Source: Salinisphaera sp. Q1T1-3 (GTDB lineage Bacteria > Pseudomonadota > Gammaproteobacteria > Nevskiales > Salinisphaeraceae). Taken from it: DNA of 64,000 bases. The notes below the pieces were generated by a model. That model worked only from the letters and a program-made list of their open reading frames with translations. It was not told where the DNA came from and ran no database searches. The DNA is taken from NCBI RefSeq assembly GCF_003602005.1, contig NZ_QZWD01000008.1, forward strand, positions 62,001 through 126,000, written 5' to 3'. Shown piece by piece: positions 14,530-23,631 of the stretch. Made by a program: the position numbers and the translations under genes. Position 1 is the stretch's first letter. Each line of letters starts with the position of its first letter.

Positions 14530-17500
14530 GATGATTTCGTGCCGCCCGAAGGCCAGTCGCAGGCGCCCTCGCCGACGTCCGGCGTCCCACAGGCCGGGTA
14601 GTCAGGCTGTGGCGGGAAAGCCGGCATCCAGTCCGGGGCCTGCGGATAGGTCTTCGGATGTTCGGCGATACGGGACCGCATCAGCTGTACCGCCTTGTCC
14701 AGCTGCGCATCGTGGCCGGCGTTGAGATCCTCCGGCCGGTTGCGCACCGGTACATCGGGCGATACCCCGACGTTCTCGACGTTCCACTGCCCCTTGTCGT
14801 CGTACATGCCGTTGTCGGAAATGACGAGCGCACCGCCGCCGAGCAGATCGAAGGGGCCGTCATAGCCGCGCACGCCGGCCCAGGTACGTGTCCCGATGGT
14901 CGGACCGAGATGATCGGCCCTGAACATGTAGGCGAAGATGTCGCCGTCGGAGGCCGAACCACGATTGATCAGCGCCGCCATGTATCCCATGGGCGCGTTG
15001 GGCGTGGGGTTCACCGCGCGATAACGATTGGTGAACATGCCGTTGAGCTGACGATCGATGCGGTCGAAGAGCATCGGATCGATGAACCCACCGAGGTTCC
15101 AGCGATCGTCGAAGATGATCGCTTTCTTGTGCTGCTGGCTGTAGTACTGGCGCACGAATTCACGCATGCCCTCGGCTTCCATGTCTTCGAGATAGACATA
15201 GCCGATCTGGCCATCGGATTCGCGGTTCACGACTTCGCGGTTGTGCCGGATCCAGGCCAGCAGATGCAGTTTCTCGGCATTGGCGATGGGGTCGACGTGA
15301 ATGACGTGGGCGTCGCTGCCGTCCGGCTTCGAGGCCACCTTCAGCGTGATCGTCTGGCCGTAGGTGCCTTGCAGCAGACGATACGGATTGGTCGGCGCCG
15401 CCAACCGCTGGCCGTCGATCGCAAGCACATAATCGCCGGACTGGACGTTCAGGCCCGGCTGGCTGAGCGGCGCGGTGTATCCCGGCACGGTGTTGTCGCC
15501 GTGGAATATACGCGCGATGCGATAACGCCCGGACGACTTGTCGAGCGCGAAACGCACGCCCAGATCGGCCGTGGCATCGTGGGCCGTCGTCCAGTTCTCG
15601 TCGCCCGAACGCACGTACATATGGCTCTCGCCGGGCGAACCCATGGCGTTGGCGATGAGCCAGTCCACATCATGCCGGGTGGCCGCGCGATCGAGCAGGC
15701 GCCGATAGCGAGCATCGATGGCGGGCCAGATCTTGGCGATATAGACCGGGTTGAGAAAATAGTCGCGGACGTCACGCATCGCCTCGCCGTAGGCCGTATG
15801 CCACTCGGGTACGGGGTCGACGCGACGCTGGGCCTTGGCCACGTCGATATGGTTGATCGCATCGCCGCCCGGGTTCTTCTTGAAGGCGGCCGGCCGCGTG
15901 AGCCAGTCGCCGCTGTGCTGGTAGAGCAGCGTGCTGCCATCGGCTGACATGGCGAAATGCGAAATCTCGCTCGCAAGCGTCAGATCCTTGCGCTTGTCCA
16001 TGTCGTAGGCCCGCAGCTGTGACTTCTCGCCGGCCAACGGGCCATCGATCGTCTGGCTGGGCTCGGTCGTGTAATACACCACGCCGTCGGCTTCGGCCAC
16101 GTGCGAGATATCGGCATCCGGCACCGGCAAGCGCACGGCGCGATCCATCAGATGATCGACGTCGATGACCAGCGGTTTCGACCCGGGACCGCCCGCGTGC
16201 TTGGGCTTGGCGCGCTGGCCGGACGGCGTCTCGCCGGACGCGTGATCGTTCGCGCTGCTGTCGCCCGCGTTCCTGTCAGACCCGTCGGCGTTCTTGTCGT
16301 CAGCCGTCTTCGAGGCATCGGTCTGGGCGTCGGCGGCCGTGGCCGATCGCACTCGAGGTGCGATCGGGGACGCGGTTCCCTTTTTCAGTGTGGCGGCATA
16401 CAGCCCGTCGCTCTTCAGCCCGGCCACGATCTCGTCGAAGTTGGACAACGTGGGATTGACGATCCGCGCCGAAACGAACAGCAAGTATTTGCCATCGTCG
16501 GTGAACACCGGATCCGAATCGCTGTACTGGCCGCTGCCCAGCCGCGTCAGCTTGCTATCGGTAACGTGATAGAGATAGATGGCGCGCTGGCCGGGCAGCG
16601 TCGCATTGCCGCGCTTGTCTTCGATCGGTTTGGAGAACGTGAGCCAGTCGCTGCCCGGCGACCAGCTCAGATCCGTGAAATTGCCACGGGTGGCGCTCGG
16701 ATCGCGCGCGATCTTCGTGCACTTGCCGGATGCCGCATCGACCAGCCACAGCCGTTGATCGGCATCGACATAGGTCAGCTTCTTGCTGTCCGGACTCCAC
16801 GACAACGGGCCGTGCACGCTCAGCTTGTCGGCATCGACCAGTTGTCGGGCCGGTCCGGAACCCGCGGCCGGACGGACATAGATGCCCTGGTGATCCCCCT
16901 TGGACCGAATGAAGGCGATCGATTGCCCGTCGGGCGACCAGGCCGGATCGCGATCATCGGCCGCCGCATCGTGGGTCAACGTTTCGGCGCTGCCGTACTG
17001 GGCCGGCACGCTGAACAACGCGCCACGCGCTGAAAAGACCGCGAGATGACCATTGGGCGCCAGTGCTGCGTCGTCGATATGGCCGGCGATGCCGGCCCAG
17101 TACGGCAGCCGTGCCTTGCCGTCCAGCGGCACCTGGACGTCGAGCTTCGACAGGCTGTGGCGATTCGTGTCGTAGAGATAGAGATCGCCACCGTTGGAGA
17201 AGACGATCTGATGGCCGCCGCGCGTCGGGAAGTCGATATCGTAGGTATCGAAATGAGTCAGCTGGCGAAAATGGCCGGTCTTCTGCGAGTACACCCAGAG
17301 ATTGCGGATATGATCAGCGCCGCGGTCCGACAGGAAATAGATCCGGTCGCCGGCCCACATCGGCCAGACATCGGCGCCCTTCCAGTGGGTGATGCGATGA
17401 CTCTTGCCGGCCTTGAAGTCGAACGTCCAGATATCCTGTGCCTGGCCACCGTAATACTGTTTTCTGTGAAACGGCCGATAGGCGTTGGCGAGCTGGTTGT

Positions 17501-18089
17501 AGGCGATCGTGTGATCATTGGCGCCGAAGGACAGTGGCCCGGTCCATGGAACCGGCAGCCGCGTCGGCAGTCCGCCGCCGACCGGTACCGTATAGGCATG
17601 CATGACCTGCGGGTTGAAGCTTGCACGCCGCGACAGGAAAACGATCCGATCCCCCTTGGGCGTCCAGCCGACGACACGGTTGTCGTCACTGGTCTGGAGC
17701 TGGCCACTGCCGTCCGGCGTCTGATTGATCGAATGAAAGGTCAGACGATGCACCCGGCCGCCCTGGGCCGGCACGACATAGACATCCGTATTGCCCTGAT
17801 AGCGACCGGTGAAGGCGACCCAGCGCCCGTCCGGGGAAAAATGGGCGTCTTCGTCGAAACCGGGATCGTCGGTCAACTGCACGGCCGTGCCGCCGTGGGT
17901 GGTGGTTTTCCAGAGATTGCCCCCGGCTTCGAAGACGACAGTCTGCCCGTGCACCGTGGGATACCGCATCAAGGGCGGCGGCGGCGCCGACGACGGATCG
18001 CCGGCAGCTGGCGCTGTCCCGGCCCACGCGGTCATCGGGGCCAGCAAGACCGCCAGACATACCACACGCCACTTGTTACCGAACGTCAT
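14526..18089 (-). CDS. Tricorn-like S41 protease with beta-propellers and PDZ domain
   Basis: 1187-residue exported protein: signal peptide at 1-24 (MTFGNKWRVVCLAVLLAPMTAWAG), then TolB/WD40-like propeller repeats (for example DPGFDEDAHFSPDGRWVAFTG and DPAWSPDGQSIAFIR), a charged low-complexity linker (DASKTADDKNADGSDRNAGD), a PDZ-like domain and a C-terminal S41 (tail-specific protease) domain with the catalytic segment NRGSASDGD (Ser near residue 1043). This is the order of Tricorn and Tricorn-like peptidases, which degrade peptides; a signal peptide suggests a periplasmic role here. GAGGGG lies 5 bases before the ATG. The TAG stop is contributed by the end of a transposon-like repeat. Confidence 0.9.
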   Translation of the reverse strand: MTFGNKWRVVCLAVLLAPMTAWAGTAPAAGDPSSAPPPPLMRYPTVHGQTVVFEAGGNLWKTTTHGGTAVQLTDDPGFDEDAHFSPDGRWVAFTGRYQGNTDVYVVPAQGGRVHRLTFHSINQTPDGSGQLQTSDDNRVVGWTPKGDRIVFLSRRASFNPQVMHAYTVPVGGGLPTRLPVPWTGPLSFGANDHTIAYNQLANAYRPFHRKQYYGGQAQDIWTFDFKAGKSHRITHWKGADVWPMWAGDRIYFLSDRGADHIRNLWVYSQKTGHFRQLTHFDTYDIDFPTRGGHQIVFSNGGDLYLYDTNRHSLSKLDVQVPLDGKARLPYWAGIAGHIDDAALAPNGHLAVFSARGALFSVPAQYGSAETLTHDAAADDRDPAWSPDGQSIAFIRSKGDHQGIYVRPAAGSGPARQLVDADKLSVHGPLSWSPDSKKLTYVDADQRLWLVDAASGKCTKIARDPSATRGNFTDLSWSPGSDWLTFSKPIEDKRGNATLPGQRAIYLYHVTDSKLTRLGSGQYSDSDPVFTDDGKYLLFVSARIVNPTLSNFDEIVAGLKSDGLYAATLKKGTASPIAPRVRSATAADAQTDASKTADDKNADGSDRNAGDSSANDHASGETPSGQRAKPKHAGGPGSKPLVIDVDHLMDRAVRLPVPDADISHVAEADGVVYYTTEPSQTIDGPLAGEKSQLRAYDMDKRKDLTLASEISHFAMSADGSTLLYQHSGDWLTRPAAFKKNPGGDAINHIDVAKAQRRVDPVPEWHTAYGEAMRDVRDYFLNPVYIAKIWPAIDARYRRLLDRAATRHDVDWLIANAMGSPGESHMYVRSGDENWTTAHDATADLGVRFALDKSSGRYRIARIFHGDNTVPGYTAPLSQPGLNVQSGDYVLAIDGQRLAAPTNPYRLLQGTYGQTITLKVASKPDGSDAHVIHVDPIANAEKLHLLAWIRHNREVVNRESDGQIGYVYLEDMEAEGMREFVRQYYSQQHKKAIIFDDRWNLGGFIDPMLFDRIDRQLNGMFTNRYRAVNPTPNAPMGYMAALINRGSASDGDIFAYMFRADHLGPTIGTRTWAGVRGYDGPFDLLGGGALVISDNGMYDDKGQWNVENVGVSPDVPVRNRPEDLNAGHDAQLDKAVQLMRSRIAEHPKTYPQAPDWMPAFPPQPDYPACGTPDVGEGACDWPSGGTKSS

Positions 18090-18301
18090 AACATCCCCTC
18101 AAACCAATCGCCTGTCGGATCGCAGAATCCGTTCGGGCAGCAAAAAGCACGCCAGCGGCATCACACCGGGATATCGGCGTGATCCCGCGGGCCGGCGCCC
18201 CCGGCGCCTCATTCGGATGCATCATGCAACATAAAAGTTCAGAAACCGCTAACGTTTGATGCACGTAGAACGATCATGATTGCTCGCCAGCCAAAGGCCC
18301 G

Positions 18302-19330
18302 ATGACGACAACCCATGACACGCGATACCTGACCCGCCACCGCTGCGGGCGCGGTTTCACGTATCGATATCCCGACGGCTGTACGCTTGCCGACCGCCGC
18401 CTGCGACGCTGGATCAAGTCGCTGGCGATTCCGCCGGCCTGGCGAGACGTGGAAATCACGCTCGAACGCGATGCCCGGGTTCATGCCAGCGGCCGCGACA
18501 CGGCTGGACGCAAGCAGTACATCTACAACGAAAACTGGCGCGCCGAGCGCGATGCGGCGAAGTTCGATCGCCTGCTGGATTTCGCCCACCGGCTGCCGAC
18601 CATGCGCCGGGCGACCGGGCAGCATCTGGCGCGCGAGGATCACAGCCGCGAGTGCGTGCTCGCCTGTATGGTCCGGCTGATCGATACGGCCTACTTTCGC
18701 CCTGGCAGCGCGCGGTATGCCGCGGAGAACGCGTCATACGGCCTGACCACGATGCGCTCCAAGCATCTGTCGATCGAGGGCGACACGCTGGTCTTCGATT
18801 ATCAGGGCAAATCAGGCAAGCAACAGCATCGCGAAGTGGCCGATGCCCGCCTGGCCCGGATCGTCGCCGAACTCGACGACCTCCCGGGCTACGAAATCTT
18901 CAAGTATTACGACACCAACGGCCAACGCATCGACGTGGACTCGGCCGATCTGAACGACTATATCCATGACGTCATGGGCGATGCATTCTCGGCCAAGGAT
19001 TTCCGGACCTGGGCAGGGACCTCGCTGGCCGCCCTCGCACTCGACGAGATCGGCCCCGGCGACGACGACAATAGCCGACAGAAAAACGTCGTCGCGGCCG
19101 TCAAGAGGGTTGCTGCGCATCTGGGCAACACGCCGGCCATCGCGCGCGAGAGTTATATCCATCCGCAGGTCATCACTCATTATCTGGATGGCCGCACGCT
19201 GCGCCACTTCGCCGAACTCGTTGAAAACGAACGCGCCCGGGACGAACTGGCCGGGCCCGAGGAGCGCTTGGTGCTTGCCATGCTCGATGAGCGCTTGTCG
19301 AAGGCGGCGAACGAGGTGTCAAGCTGCTGA
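18302..19330 (+). CDS. DNA topoisomerase IB (poxvirus-like)
   Basis: 342-residue enzyme that relaxes DNA supercoils through a 3'-phosphotyrosyl intermediate. Family markers: TYRYPDG and IPPAWRDVEI in the N-terminal domain, GRDTAGRKQYIYN (DNA contacts), the catalytic arginine in MRSKHL, KDFRTWAGT with the second catalytic arginine, and the active-site tyrosine in ARESYIHP (Tyr285). All catalytic positions look intact. Bacterial type IB enzymes of this kind are scattered among proteobacteria. It is divergent from the Tricorn-like gene and convergent with the C45 hydrolase gene. Confidence 0.93.
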   Translation: MTTTHDTRYLTRHRCGRGFTYRYPDGCTLADRRLRRWIKSLAIPPAWRDVEITLERDARVHASGRDTAGRKQYIYNENWRAERDAAKFDRLLDFAHRLPTMRRATGQHLAREDHSRECVLACMVRLIDTAYFRPGSARYAAENASYGLTTMRSKHLSIEGDTLVFDYQGKSGKQQHREVADARLARIVAELDDLPGYEIFKYYDTNGQRIDVDSADLNDYIHDVMGDAFSAKDFRTWAGTSLAALALDEIGPGDDDNSRQKNVVAAVKRVAAHLGNTPAIARESYIHPQVITHYLDGRTLRHFAELVENERARDELAGPEERLVLAMLDERLSKAANEVSSC

Positions 19331-19358
19331 CTGTCTGCGGCATGTCCGGCCGGCCGAG

Positions 19359-20447
19359 TCAGTCGACATCGAAACCGTGATAGCGCTGCTCGCTGGGGCG
19401 CCCGCGTAGCGCCCACAGACGACGCGCCGTGGGGTCGGCCAGCACCGCCCCACAGGTCGTCATGCCGTACAGCGGCGTCGGCGGATAACAGATATCGTTC
19501 GTATCGCGCGTGATGGCGGCCAGCGTATCGATCGTGATCGATGGCGAATCCGCCAGTAACGACTGCGCGCGGGCCAATCGTCGGCTGCTGCTGCGCTGCG
19601 ATGCGGCCAGTCGCTGGCGCTCATGGCGCCGGGTCGCCTCGGCCATGCAGTGGTTGGTGTGCACGATCGGTGTGTCCGTCAGCGTTGTGACAACCCGCGT
19701 CGTTGCCGTGGCCTCGACGTTGATCCCCTCGCCCGACGGCGCCATGAGCAGATAATTGTGCGCGCCGGCCAACGGTGCCCGATCCAGGGCCCGACGCGCC
19801 GCGGCGAACGTCGTCCCGGCAAGCACCTCGCGCACGACGAAGTTCCACGTCACGCCATGTCGGCCGTCGGCACCGGACAGATTGTTGATACCGACGGTGA
19901 TACCGGCCTCATTCATACCAATCATGCCGAGACAACCACGGCTCGTGAAGAGCTTGAAACGCGGCGCGTCGTCCGGCCGGCCATCGAGCATCACCACGTG
20001 TGCCGTTGCGCTCTCGTGCATGTCCCAGGTCTGGGCGAACAACGGGCCACCCGTTGCCGAACGCTGCGGCGGCACCATCATCGCCGTGCATTGATCGGCC
20101 GTCGGCGACGCTGGCGCGGCGCCGGCACCGAACACGGCATGGGCCGTATCGAGAAAATCGGTGAACCCGCTGACGATCAGCGCCTCGGCCGTCGACAGGC
20201 CCGCCGCCTCGGCCAGGGCCGCGAGCTCGGTGAATAACGCCGGTGCATAATCGTGATGGGCCGGCAGGCAGGCTTCGGCCAGTGCCAGGACGTCAGCCCG
20301 GCTCACATCCGTGCCGATCCATCGTGCATCCCCGGCGGCGGCCACACGCTCGGCGGCAAACCGCGCGATATCATCACGATAGGCACTCCCGTGGGTTCGG
20401 CCCATGGCTGCCGGCGTGCCGCCGATCTGAAGTCGCTCCGGAATCAC
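19359..20447 (-). CDS. C45 family autoproteolytic acyltransferase/hydrolase
   Basis: 362 residues, Ntn-hydrolase fold of peptidase family C45 (isopenicillin N acyltransferase-like and carcinine hydrolase-like enzymes). The presumed self-processing and nucleophilic cysteine is Cys120 in DQCTAMM, followed by GGPLFAQTWDMHES, then CLGMIGMNEAGITVGINNLS and HTNHCM, all family-typical. The precursor would be cleaved before Cys120 into two subunits that hydrolyse or transfer an amide-linked acyl group. No signal peptide. The physiological substrate is unknown and no beta-lactam genes are near. Confidence 0.85.
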   Translation of the reverse strand: MIPERLQIGGTPAAMGRTHGSAYRDDIARFAAERVAAAGDARWIGTDVSRADVLALAEACLPAHHDYAPALFTELAALAEAAGLSTAEALIVSGFTDFLDTAHAVFGAGAAPASPTADQCTAMMVPPQRSATGGPLFAQTWDMHESATAHVVMLDGRPDDAPRFKLFTSRGCLGMIGMNEAGITVGINNLSGADGRHGVTWNFVVREVLAGTTFAAARRALDRAPLAGAHNYLLMAPSGEGINVEATATTRVVTTLTDTPIVHTNHCMAEATRRHERQRLAASQRSSSRRLARAQSLLADSPSITIDTLAAITRDTNDICYPPTPLYGMTTCGAVLADPTARRLWALRGRPSEQRYHGFDVD

Positions 20448-20688
20448 GACCTACGCCCGCCGGAGAAAGCAATGCGGGTTCGGGCCACAGGGATGCGCAT
20501 GAGCAGGATCGCGAGGATATGACCTGTCCATTCATCGCACGATTCGCTTTCGTTTTCATCCCGCTCCCACCACGACCGCGAAACACCGCAGCGTACGCAT
20601 TTTGGCTAATTGTCAAGCACTCTCATGCCCGCGCAACATAACTGTCACCGGCCAATGACAGCGACCAATTGGGAGTGGAGGAACGGTC

Positions 20689-20967
20689 ATGTTTACGCAA
20701 ACCGCGATCGATGCAGAACAGGCCCGAGCCAACATGTGCACTGCCAGCGACGGCCCGGCCGAGGCCGTTCAGGCCCTCAACGATGCCATTCGAGAAGCCT
20801 CGAACAAGCATCGCGGTCACACCGTGGCGTTCCTGTCGCGCAGCAACATCGACGCCGAGGACCTGGCCCGAATCAAGCGACATTTCGAGAAGCGCGGATT
20901 CCGGGTGGACGATCGCTGCCATAACCGCGAAACCTTCGCGATGACGATCAGCTGGTACCCGGAATAG
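20689..20967 (+). CDS. Small protein of unknown function
   Basis: 92 residues, probably soluble. A good ribosome site (GGAGGAACGGTC before the ATG) and high third-position GC support a real gene. The N-terminal half looks helical (EAVQALNDAIREASNKHRG) and the C-terminal half alternates helix and strand (DLARIKRHFEKRGFRVDDRC then ETFAMTISWYPE). No domain is recognised. It sits alone between the C45 hydrolase gene and a family-1 repeat whose left CTAG begins 4 bases after its stop. Confidence 0.7.
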   Translation: MFTQTAIDAEQARANMCTASDGPAEAVQALNDAIREASNKHRGHTVAFLSRSNIDAEDLARIKRHFEKRGFRVDDRCHNRETFAMTISWYPE

Positions 20968-20970
20968 CCA

Positions 20971-21266
20971 CTAGGGCCTATTGATGTTTCGTTCGAGCGC
21001 CGCGTTGGGGACCGCCAATCGTGTCCTGCAAGGTGCGAGTTGCCGATCGTGGCGTGCCACGATCAAGGCTCGCAACGCCGCCGGGCGGGATTTGTGGCCC
21101 AACCCTTCGGGACAAGTGCCCCAAAATCAAAAACACGGCGGCAATCCAGCGTTCCAGCACACTGGCTCAGCATGACACGCTATGCGTGCTATGCCTCGTC
21201 TTGCCGCCCATCGTCAATTTCAGGGCGCACTTGGCGCGGACTCGCACGAAACATCAACAGGCCCCA
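20971..21266. repeat. Family-1 MITE-like repeat (reverse orientation)
   Basis: About 296 bp, beginning CTAGGGCCTATTGATGTTTC at 20971 and ending ACGAAACATCAACAGGCCCC near 21265. Read in reverse it aligns with the 42049-42362 copy. The GATCGTGGC/GCCACGATC hairpin is conserved with a different two-base centre. The right-hand CTAG is altered to CCAA. Confidence 0.85.
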
Positions 21267-21508
21267 AGGCCGCAGCCACGGCATCGTCGGCCATCGAAAA
21301 CGACCGACAGCGACTATGGCAGGGTGCTGATGTCGCGATACCTCGGCGTCGCGGCATGACCCGAGAAAGGCAGCTTGGTGTGGGCGGCCCGTGCTCGCGC
21401 AACGGCCCGCCGCGCGGCACTGGGCGACAAATAGCGATCGTCGCAATCGAGGCCATGCCTCGTCACGCGCCCGGCGCCCGCGACGCAAAGTACGCCATGC
21501 TATCGCGC
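21267..21508. other. Short interval with only a weak possible small frame
   Basis: On the minus strand a GTG-initiated 50-codon frame (VTRHGLDCDDRYLSPSAARR at its start, ending RDISTLP with TAG near 21318) has high third-position GC, but no ribosome site or family is recognised. It may be a gene remnant between the repeat and the membrane-protein gene. No other feature seen. Confidence 0.2.
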
Positions 21509-22177
21509 TCATGATCCGACGATCGATTTCGCGCCGGTGAATCGCACAGGGGATCGCACCTGGGCACGCAGACGGCGGGCACTTTCCCAGGCGATGAATG
21601 GTGTGCCGATGACGGTCGGTGCCAGCCAGGGCAGCCAGGCCGGTTCGAAATGAGCGGGCATGTTGACCACCAAGACAGCAGTCGACGTGGCAATGGCCGA
21701 ACCGCCCATACGGCCGAGATGCAGCACGATACGCTCGGCCCCTATCGGCCATTGGGATCGCACCAGATCCCCTGCCGCGATACCACCGGCAAGCATGCCG
21801 AATACGCCCATGACGACGCCGAGCGGTGCGCCGTGCCACCCGAGCCAGATACCGTACCCGATCATCAAAGCGCCGTTGAGCGCGGCCACGGCGGCCAGCA
21901 GATATTCGGATGTGCCGATCCGTTGCTCTCGACAAGCCGCGAGCCGGATGCCGGTGGCGACCATATAAGCCGTGAATATCGCGATCGTCCCGAGAAACAG
22001 ACTCGGCAGCACAATCGACAGCCCGACGGCAGCCATGAGCGAGATCGCCATGGCCGCACCGTAGGTTCGCCCTGCCAGCCGATGCCCGCGTCGTCCCTTG
22101 CCCGCCCCGAGCGCGACCGTCAGACCCGCGAAGGCCACTGAGCCGGACAGGATATGAATCCAGAGCAGGATGATCAT
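21509..22177 (-). CDS. Multi-pass membrane protein (DUF2306-like)
   Basis: 222 residues with about six to seven predicted hydrophobic segments. The N-terminus (MIILLWIHILSGSVAFAGLTVAL, then KGRRGHRLAGRTYGAAM) resembles DUF2306 and related small membrane proteins with a conserved histidine in the first helix and a HRxxGR loop. The function is unknown. It is divergent from a PadR-type repressor gene, and inverted half-sites lie between them, so repression by that PadR protein is a reasonable inference. Confidence 0.65.
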   Translation of the reverse strand: MIILLWIHILSGSVAFAGLTVALGAGKGRRGHRLAGRTYGAAMAISLMAAVGLSIVLPSLFLGTIAIFTAYMVATGIRLAACREQRIGTSEYLLAAVAALNGALMIGYGIWLGWHGAPLGVVMGVFGMLAGGIAAGDLVRSQWPIGAERIVLHLGRMGGSAIATSTAVLVVNMPAHFEPAWLPWLAPTVIGTPFIAWESARRLRAQVRSPVRFTGAKSIVGS

Positions 22178-22205
22178 CGCGTCGCCTCGGCCGGATATGC
22201 ACTTT

Positions 22206-22243
22206 GTTGAATATCATTACGTCAGCTATCCTTGATATGCAAC
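22206..22243. promoter_or_regulatory. Candidate PadR operator
   Basis: GTTGAATATC (22206-22215) and GATATGCAAC (22234-22243) are inverted repeats matching at 9 of 10 positions. A further GATAT half-site lies just upstream (near 22195) and ATATG overlaps the PadR gene start. The position between the divergent membrane-protein and PadR genes suggests an autoregulatory operator. Confidence 0.45.
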
Positions 22244-22252
22244 AATCGGCAT

Positions 22253-22810
22253 ATGTCACTACGCTATGCCGTGCTCGGCCTGCTCGTACACGAGCCCATG
22301 ACCGGTTATGAGATCGCTCGCTTGTTCGACGCCTCGGTGGGCCATTTCTGGTCGGCGCGTCATCAACAGATCTACCGGGAATTGCGCGAGATGGCCGGCT
22401 GGGGCTGGCTCGGCGACACAGCCGAACCCCACGCGGACCGGCCCGATGCGCGACGCTATGCCATTACCGAGTCCGGTCTGAGCGCACTCGCGGCGTGGGT
22501 CGACACGCCGTTACCGCCACACCGCCCGCGCGAGCCGGTATTGCTCAAGCTGCTGGCCGCGCCCGCCGTACCACCCGACAGCCTGATGGCGGAATTCGAC
22601 CGTCAGTTGGCAGATGTCGAGGCCCGGTTGGCCGCCTATCGCGATATCGTCGCCCGTCATTACGACCCGCCCCCGCCGCTGGCGACCGGGCCGCTGAACC
22701 GTCATGCGGTGCTCTATCTGTCGTTGACGCGCGGCCTGAGCGCTGCCCTCGCCTATCGCGACTGGCTGATCGAAACCCGTGATCTGCTGGTCGGCGGCGC
22801 CGCGACATGA
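22253..22810 (+). CDS. PadR-family transcriptional regulator
   Basis: 185 residues. The N-terminal winged helix has the PadR pattern (MSLRYAVLGLLVHEPMTGYE, IARLFDASVGHFWSARHQQIYRELREMAGWGWL, then DARRYAITESGLSALAAWV). A C-terminal helical dimerisation region (about 100-180, with MAEFDRQLADVEARLAAYRDIVARHY) corresponds to the Vir_act_alpha_C type. PadR proteins usually repress detoxification or efflux genes. The ATG at 22253 is preferred to a TTG 21 bases upstream. The stop overlaps the murI start by 4 bases (ATGA). Confidence 0.9.
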   Translation: MSLRYAVLGLLVHEPMTGYEIARLFDASVGHFWSARHQQIYRELREMAGWGWLGDTAEPHADRPDARRYAITESGLSALAAWVDTPLPPHRPREPVLLKLLAAPAVPPDSLMAEFDRQLADVEARLAAYRDIVARHYDPPPPLATGPLNRHAVLYLSLTRGLSAALAYRDWLIETRDLLVGGAAT

Positions 22811-23631
22811 ACGCACGAGGCACCGACCGGACGGTCGCCGCCGGTGCGCCGATCGTCGTCTTCGACTCCGGCGTCGGCGGGCTGTCGGTGGTCAAGGCGA
22901 TCCGCGCGACGCTGCCGCAGGCACCGCTGGTCTATGTCATGGATCGGGCCGCCTATCCCTACGGCGAACAATCCGAATCGGTGCTGCTGGCCCGTGTGCC
23001 GGCGCTGCTCGGCCGCCTGGCCGAGCGTCATGCGCCGCGGTTGATTGTCATCGCCTGCAATACGGCATCCACCATTACGCTGGCAGCCGTTCGGGAAGCA
23101 TTGCACGTGCCGATCGTGGGCACGGTCCCGGCGATCAAGCCGGCCGCGGGCAGCACTCGGCGCGGCGTGATCGGCATCCTGGGAACCGCGGCCACGGTGC
23201 GCCAGCGCTACGTCGACGATCTGACCGCTCGCTTTGCCGGATCCTGCACAGTGCTGCGCCACGGCGCACCGGCGCTCGTCGACTACGCTGAGGCGCGTCT
23301 ACGCGGCCAGCCCGCGGACGAGACCGCGCCCCGCGACGCGCTCGCGTCGTTGATCCAACAGCCCGGCGGCGACGCCATGGATACCGTCGTACTGGCTTGT
23401 ACGCACTTTCCACTGGTGGCCGAAGCCTTGCAACGCGACGCGCCACATCCGCTGACGTTCGTCGACGGCGCCGCCGGCATCGCGGCCCGTTGTGCCGCCT
23501 TGACCGCCGGTCAGCCGTGGCCCGACCGGGCCGCGACTGGCCTCACGCTGACCACCGGCGGGCTCGCGGAATGCCGCGATCTGACGGGCGCGCTCGCGTC
23601 CTTCGATCTGGCGCCAGCCAAACGATTCTAG
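22807..23631 (+). CDS. murI: Glutamate racemase
   Basis: 274-residue cofactor-independent racemase that makes D-glutamate for peptidoglycan. Both catalytic cysteines are present (IACNTAST and LACTHFPL), along with FDSGVGGLSV and the GTVPAIKPA segment; the spacing is typical. Translation is coupled to the PadR gene by an ATGA overlap, an unusual partner. The TAG stop is the last part of the CTAG at 23628-23631, which is the duplicated target site of the IS5-family element directly downstream. Confidence 0.95.
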   Translation: MNARGTDRTVAAGAPIVVFDSGVGGLSVVKAIRATLPQAPLVYVMDRAAYPYGEQSESVLLARVPALLGRLAERHAPRLIVIACNTASTITLAAVREALHVPIVGTVPAIKPAAGSTRRGVIGILGTAATVRQRYVDDLTARFAGSCTVLRHGAPALVDYAEARLRGQPADETAPRDALASLIQQPGGDAMDTVVLACTHFPLVAEALQRDAPHPLTFVDGAAGIAARCAALTAGQPWPDRAATGLTLTTGGLAECRDLTGALASFDLAPAKRF

